Part shown: piece by piece, positions 59,789-64,000 of the stretch | Numbering within the stretch: position 1 is the stretch's first letter | Layout of the letters: the number at the start of each line of letters is the position of its first letter | Assembly (NCBI RefSeq): GCF_022829285.1 | Contig: NZ_JAKSYI010000141.1 | Span: 1-64,000, forward strand | DNA from: Methylobacterium sp. J-078 | Lineage (GTDB): Bacteria; Pseudomonadota; Alphaproteobacteria; Rhizobiales; Beijerinckiaceae | Direction: 5' to 3' | DNA length: 64,000 nt | The notes under the pieces: generated by a model | The model's input: only the letters and a program-made list of their open reading frames with translations | What the model was told of the DNA's origin: nothing | Database searches by the model: none | Made by a program: the position numbers and the translations under genes

Positions 59789-62215
59789 GTGCCGGAAGCG
59801 TCTGGACGCCTCGACCTCTCCACCCTCGCGACCGCGGCCCCGAGCCGTCGGAACAGGCGGTTCGCGGTCGCCGTCGCGGTCGCCTTCGGGCTTCTCACCC
59901 TCGTGCTCGTCCCGATCGCGGGAAGACCCATCGGGGCGATGCCGGGCTTCGTGGCGAGCTATCAGACCGCGCTGATCACCGTCTACGCCGTCACGACCGC
60001 CCTGCTGTTCACCCAGTACCGGCGCACCCGCTCGGTCTCGCTCCTCGTCCTCGCCGCCGGCAGCCTCTACACGACGCTCATCGTCGCGGTGCAGCTTCTC
60101 AGCTTTCCCGGCATCTTCGCGCCGGGGCGCATCCTCGGGGCCGGCCCGGCGACGACGACGTGGCTGTGGACCCTGTGGCACCTCGGGCCGCCGCTCTTCG
60201 CGCTGCCCTACGCGATCATGGAAGGCGACCGGCGCCGGCGCTTCGTGCCCGCCGGCTCCGAGGACCGGGTCGGCACCCGCGCGGCCCTGGCGATCCTGGC
60301 GGCGGTCGGCGTCCTGTCGTGGATCGTGATCGACTTCGTGGACTACCTGCCGCGCACCGTCGCGGGCGACGATTACTGGCTTCTGACCACGTCGGGCATC
60401 GGGCCGGGCGTCGTCTTCCTCACCGTCCTGGCCCTGGCGATCCTGTGCTGGACCACTCGCCTGCGCAGCGTGCTCCACCTCTGGCTGGCCGTCTCGCTGC
60501 TGCTGCTGGTCTTCGACAACCTCGTCACCCTGCCGGGCGCGGCGCGCGGCACCGTGGGGTGGTTCGCGGGACGCCTGGAGGCGCTCGCCGCCGGCATGAT
60601 CCTCCTCGGGGTCTACCTCCGGGAGGTCGACGGGCTCTACGGCGCGGCCGAGCAGGCCGCGGAAGGCCGCGAGCGGGAGCGGGCCGAGCTCGCCATCGCC
60701 CGCGACAACCTCCTGGTTGCCCTGGAGGCCGCCGACATGGGCGACTGGCGCCTCGACCTCGCCACGGGCCGGGCCGAGCGGACCCTGCGGCACGACCGGA
60801 TCTTCGGCTACGACACCCTGCTGCCGTCCTGGGGGCTGTCGGATTTCCTGCGCCACGTGGTCGCCGCCGATCGCCCCGCGGTCGCCGCCGCCGTCGCGCG
60901 GGCGCAGCGCGAGGGGCATCTCGAGGTCGAGTGCCGGATCACGCGGGCGGGCGACGGCGCCGAGCGCTGGATCAATGTGCGCGGCCGCGCCTACCGGGAC
61001 GAGGGCGGCCCCCCGATCCGGATGATCGGCGTGGTCATCGACACGACGGAGCGGCGCGAGGCCGACCAGCGCCTGAGCCAGTCGCAGAAGATGGAGGCGA
61101 TCGGCCAGCTCACCGGCGGCGTGGCGCACGACTTCAACAATCTGCTGACCGTGATCGTCGGCAACCTCGACATGATCGTGCGCCGTCCGGACAACCCGCA
61201 GCGGGTCGAGCGCCTCGCCACCTCGGCGATGCTCGCCGCCCGGCGCGGGGCCGAGGTCACCGAGAAGCTGCTCTCGTTCTCGCGCCGGCAGGTGCTGCGG
61301 CCGGAGACGGTGAACCCGAACCACCTCCTGAAGGACTTCCAGGGCCTGCTGCAGCGGGCGCTGGGCGAGGCCGTCACCCTCGTGCTCGACCTCGACACCG
61401 CGCTCGATCCGGTCCGGCTCGATCCCGGCCAGTTCGAGAGCGCCATCCTCAACCTCGCGGTGAACGCGCGCGACGCGATGCCGGGCGGCGGCACCCTGAC
61501 GATCCGCACCGAGAATTTCGCCGTGACGCCGGAGCGCGCCGCCGCGTGGCCCGACCTCAACGCGGGGGATTACGTCCGCGTCTCGGTGCACGACACCGGG
61601 TCGGGCATGGATGCCGCCACCGCCGCGCGGGCGTTCGAGCCGTTCTTCACCACCAAGGACGTCGGCAAGGGCACGGGGCTCGGCCTGAGCCAGGTCTACG
61701 GCTTCGCGCGCCAGGGCGGCGGGCAGGTCCGGGTGGCGAGCACGCCGGGCCTCGGCACCACCATCACCATCGACCTGCCGCGCTCGGCCGAACCGGTCGC
61801 CGCCGCACCGCGCCCCGACGCCCTCCTGCCCCTGCGCCGGGCCGCGGAGGGCGAGGTCGTCCTCGTGGTGGAGGACGAGGCCGCCGTGCTGGAGATGGCG
61901 GTGGAGAGCCTGTCGGAGCTCGGCTACCGCACCCTCACGGCCACTCGCGCCGCCGAAGCGCTGGAACGCCTGCGGGGCACGGAGCGCATCGACATCCTGT
62001 TCTCGGACGTGGTGATGCCGGGCGGCCTCAACGGCATCGAGCTCGCCACCCAGGCGCGCCAGCTGCGCCCCGGCCTGCGGATCCTGCTCGCCTCCGGCTA
62101 TACCGGCTCGGCGCTGGGCGAGCAGGGCGTGCCCGTGGACCTGCCGCTCCTGAGCAAGCCCTACCGGCGCGAGGATCTTGCGAGCAAGCTGCGCCTCGTG
62201 ATGGGCGGGCGCTGA
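59789..62215 (+). CDS. Hybrid histidine kinase with MASE4, PAS and receiver domains
   Basis: An 808-residue protein. Residues ~25-285 hold about eight hydrophobic segments of the MASE4 type (LVLVPIAGRPIGAMPGFVASYQ). A PAS domain with a PAC tail ends at IGVVIDTTERR. The HisKA box is GGVAHDFNNLLTVIVGNLD, whose His is autophosphorylated. The HATPase has N, G1 and G2 boxes (NLAVNARDAM, DTGSGMD, GKGTGLGLSQVYG). A C-terminal receiver reads VLVVEDEAAVLEMA and ILFSDVVMPGG with the phospho-acceptor Asp, then the LSKPYRREDL Lys. GTG start is taken; no cognate response regulator is adjacent. Confidence 0.92.
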   Translation: MPEASGRLDLSTLATAAPSRRNRRFAVAVAVAFGLLTLVLVPIAGRPIGAMPGFVASYQTALITVYAVTTALLFTQYRRTRSVSLLVLAAGSLYTTLIVAVQLLSFPGIFAPGRILGAGPATTTWLWTLWHLGPPLFALPYAIMEGDRRRRFVPAGSEDRVGTRAALAILAAVGVLSWIVIDFVDYLPRTVAGDDYWLLTTSGIGPGVVFLTVLALAILCWTTRLRSVLHLWLAVSLLLLVFDNLVTLPGAARGTVGWFAGRLEALAAGMILLGVYLREVDGLYGAAEQAAEGRERERAELAIARDNLLVALEAADMGDWRLDLATGRAERTLRHDRIFGYDTLLPSWGLSDFLRHVVAADRPAVAAAVARAQREGHLEVECRITRAGDGAERWINVRGRAYRDEGGPPIRMIGVVIDTTERREADQRLSQSQKMEAIGQLTGGVAHDFNNLLTVIVGNLDMIVRRPDNPQRVERLATSAMLAARRGAEVTEKLLSFSRRQVLRPETVNPNHLLKDFQGLLQRALGEAVTLVLDLDTALDPVRLDPGQFESAILNLAVNARDAMPGGGTLTIRTENFAVTPERAAAWPDLNAGDYVRVSVHDTGSGMDAATAARAFEPFFTTKDVGKGTGLGLSQVYGFARQGGGQVRVASTPGLGTTITIDLPRSAEPVAAAPRPDALLPLRRAAEGEVVLVVEDEAAVLEMAVESLSELGYRTLTATRAAEALERLRGTERIDILFSDVVMPGGLNGIELATQARQLRPGLRILLASGYTGSALGEQGVPVDLPLLSKPYRREDLASKLRLVMGGR

Positions 62216-62242
62216 GCCCCGAGACTCACTGGGCCCCAAGGC

Positions 62243-63469
62243 TCACGGCTTCGGCAGAATCCGGTCGCTGATGATCCGGCGCTGGATCTCGCTGGTGCCC
62301 TCGAAGATCGTGGTCAGGCGGGCGTCGCGCCAGTAGCGCTCGACGCGGCGCTCCGTGGTGTAGCCGTTGCCGCCATGGAGCTGCATGGCCTGATTGGTGA
62401 CCCGGACCGCCATCTCGGTGGCGACCAGCTTCACCATGGCGGACTCACTCTCGGCCGGCTCGCCGATGTCGAGGAGGTGGGCCACCTGGTGCCAGAAGGC
62501 GCGGGCCTGCGCGATGTCGGCCGCCATGTCGGCGAGTGCGAAGCGCAGCGCCTGGAAATCCCCGATCGGGTGGCCGAACTGCTCGCGCTCCTGGAGATAG
62601 GCCTGGGTGTCCTCCAGGGCCGCGCGCGCCACGCCGACCGCGCGGGCCGCCGTGTGCACCCGCGCGATGTTGAGGCCGCGCTGGACCGAGGCGAAGCCGC
62701 CCGCATCCGCGTCCGCGCCCTGGTCGCCGTAGAGGCCGGTGAGGCGGTCGCTCTCCGGCACCCGCACGCCGTCGAGGTCGAGCTCGAAGGTCAGGAAGCC
62801 GTGATAGCCGATCTTGTCGATGACCCGGCCGGTCATGCCGGGCGGAAAGGTGCCGGGCTCCTTGACCACCAGGAAGGGTTCGAGCCCGGCCGAGCGCGGC
62901 TCGCCGGGTTCCGGGTCGCGGGTGCGGGCCAGGACCTCGATGAAGTCGGCGGCCTGGGCGAAGCCCGCCCAGCGCTTGGTCCCCGTGAGCACCCAGGTGT
63001 CGCCCTCGCGCACGGCGCGGGTCTTGACCCCGGCGAGGTCCGAACCGGCCGTGGGCTCCGACAGGGCGATGCTGCCGATCCAGCGGCCGCGCGCGGACTT
63101 CTCGAGGAGGTCGCGCCGGCGCTCCGGATCGAGGGTCTGCGTGCCGAGGCCCTGGCCCCGCGCCAGGATGCTGCCGACGGAGAGCCAGGCCCGCGCAAGC
63201 TCCTCCGAGATGAGGCAGTATTCGAACACCCCGAGCCCGAGGCCGCCCTGCTCGGACGGGATCGTGATCCCGAACCAGCCCTTCTCGGCCATCCGGTCGA
63301 TGAGGGCGCGGGGCATCTCCGCCTTCTGCGGGTCGAGGGTATCGGCGAGCGGCATCACCACGTCGCGGGCGAAGGTCCGGGCCTCTGCCTGCAGGGCCGC
63401 CCGCTCGGGCGTGTGCCAGGGCGCCGGCAACTCCGGTGGGCGCGGCTCCACGCGATCGGGCTTCGACAT
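62243..63469 (-). CDS. Acyl-CoA dehydrogenase
   Basis: A 408-residue flavoprotein. IALSEPTAGSDLAGVKTRA is the FAD/substrate loop, and QLHGGNGYTTERRVERYWRDAR with TTIFEGTSEIQRRIISDRIL is the C-terminal signature. The active-site Glu is probably the one in IFEGTSEIQ. The preceding VGVARAALEDTQAYLQEREQFG is also typical. Chain-length or branched-substrate preference cannot be read from the sequence. It is convergent with the kinase gene, 27 bp apart. Confidence 0.93.
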   Translation of the reverse strand: MSKPDRVEPRPPELPAPWHTPERAALQAEARTFARDVVMPLADTLDPQKAEMPRALIDRMAEKGWFGITIPSEQGGLGLGVFEYCLISEELARAWLSVGSILARGQGLGTQTLDPERRRDLLEKSARGRWIGSIALSEPTAGSDLAGVKTRAVREGDTWVLTGTKRWAGFAQAADFIEVLARTRDPEPGEPRSAGLEPFLVVKEPGTFPPGMTGRVIDKIGYHGFLTFELDLDGVRVPESDRLTGLYGDQGADADAGGFASVQRGLNIARVHTAARAVGVARAALEDTQAYLQEREQFGHPIGDFQALRFALADMAADIAQARAFWHQVAHLLDIGEPAESESAMVKLVATEMAVRVTNQAMQLHGGNGYTTERRVERYWRDARLTTIFEGTSEIQRRIISDRILPKP

Positions 63470-63711
63470 GCTTCGGCTCCTGCCCCCCGGCGGACTTGCA
63501 CGCTCGCGCGATCCCGGGTCACGCGACGAAGCTAGGGCGGGACCATCCGAAGTCGACGGCGGCCGCCGGAGCGCTCGCCCGCGCCGCGGCGATTCTGCGC
63601 GCCGTCTGACGAATCCGTCATTTCGGATCGCGTTGCGCCCCGGTCGCGTTGGGCCTAGTCACGAGGCCGGAGCAGCCATCCGGGCTGTTCCGGCGGCACG
63701 GAGCAGATGAC

Positions 63712-64000
63712 TTGGCCTCGACCGCTTGGTCCCCGCGCGGGGTCGAACTGACCGCCTGCGACCGGGAGCCGATCCACCGCCTCGGCACGCTCCAGCCACA
63801 TGGCTTCCTCATCGCCTTCCGCCTACCGGACCGGCGCATCGTGCAGGCCAGCGCCAACGCGCCCCGCCTGCTCGGGTCCGGAGACGCGATCGGACTGGAC
63901 GCGGCCGCCTACGTTCCGAGCCTCGCCGACGAGGTCGAAGGCGGGATCGCACCGGAGCGCGACGGCGCGCAGTACCTGCGCACGGTGACCCTCGACACCC
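63712..64000 (+). CDS. Bacteriophytochrome, N-terminal part (truncated by window)
   Basis: Ninety-six codons are visible before the window ends. The frame reads ELTACDREPIHRLGTLQPHG, the PAS-domain start of bacteriophytochromes, with the biliverdin-attaching Cys in ACDREPIH as in Deinococcus BphP. QASANAPRLLG follows. TTG 63712 has GGAG eight bases upstream and starts a normal short leader before the Cys. The GAF, PHY and output domains lie beyond the window. In phototrophs such proteins sense red/far-red light and can control photosynthesis genes. Confidence 0.85.
   Translation, partial: MASTAWSPRGVELTACDREPIHRLGTLQPHGFLIAFRLPDRRIVQASANAPRLLGSGDAIGLDAAAYVPSLADEVEGGIAPERDGAQYLRTVTLDT

Noticed and set aside
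59486..62239. 917-codon minus-strand frame opposite the histidine kinase
   Set aside because: It is antisense to a clear MASE4 hybrid kinase with all catalytic boxes in order; the frame is open only because of high GC.

Overview
The window is a high-GC alphaproteobacterial chromosome segment. It looks like a Methylobacterium/Methylorubrum-type aerobic anoxygenic phototroph. The evidence is a bchCXYZ-pufQBALMC superoperon with crtCD and crtEF, a MucR/Ros regulator, DUF892 and DUF5872 stress-type proteins, an initiator tRNA, and the order tig-clpP-clpX-lon. The genus is inferred from gene content and style; no database search was possible.

Layout. 1-7.9 kb: tRNA-fMet, then a leftward block with a 28-residue membrane peptide, Nudix hydrolase, DUF983 protein, RNase R, FMN reductase, a CcdA/thioredoxin pair, and an orphan CdiI-type immunity-like protein. 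8-10.7 kb: glnA, a GNAT acetyltransferase and glnB, preceded by an exact NtrC-type palindrome. 10.7-13.8 kb: the NAD(P)H-hydrate repair enzyme and a multicopper-oxidase fold that has lost most copper ligands. 13.9-20.8 kb: tRNA-Leu, tig, clpP, clpX, lon and tRNA-Val, with several clear intrinsic terminators. 20.8-22.7 kb: an AT-richer patch with an FkbM methyltransferase beside tRNA-Val, probably acquired. 22.79-23.0 kb: a multi-hairpin minus-strand element ending in an intrinsic terminator, a candidate structured ncRNA. 23-25.3 kb: aroC and a RibB fused to a degenerate RibA domain.

25.3-39 kb is the photosynthesis gene cluster segment: crtC-crtD leftward, then crtE-crtF and bchC-bchX-bchY-bchZ-pufQ-pufB-pufA-pufL-pufM-pufC rightward. 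TGT-N12-ACA boxes of the PpsR/CrtJ type lie between crtD and crtE and upstream of bchC. Together these genes make spirilloxanthin-type carotenoids, the chlorin-to-bacteriochlorin reductase, LH1, the reaction centre and its tetraheme cytochrome. The remaining bch and puh genes are not in the window.

39-50.4 kb: LysR/aldo-keto reductase pair, a small monooxygenase-type protein, rplM-rpsI, a DUF5872 protein, argC, a Cys-less MucR, a REP-like repeat cluster containing a 99-bp tandem duplication, a CorC-type protein and a DUF892 protein. 50.5-56.7 kb: a complete HME-type RND efflux system (adaptor, pump, outer-membrane lipoprotein). 56.9-59 kb: an SMR transporter overlapping a thioester-reductase-like SDR, near a small XRE regulator. 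59-64 kb: cytochrome c, a MASE4 hybrid histidine kinase, an acyl-CoA dehydrogenase, and the start of a bacteriophytochrome cut by the window edge.

Most of the window is ordinary core genome. I do not see a clearly new multi-gene system. The best leads are the minus-strand structured RNA at 22.8-23.0 kb, the copper-ligand-less oxidase, the orphan CdiI-like protein, the SDR-SMR pair, and the repeat cluster.
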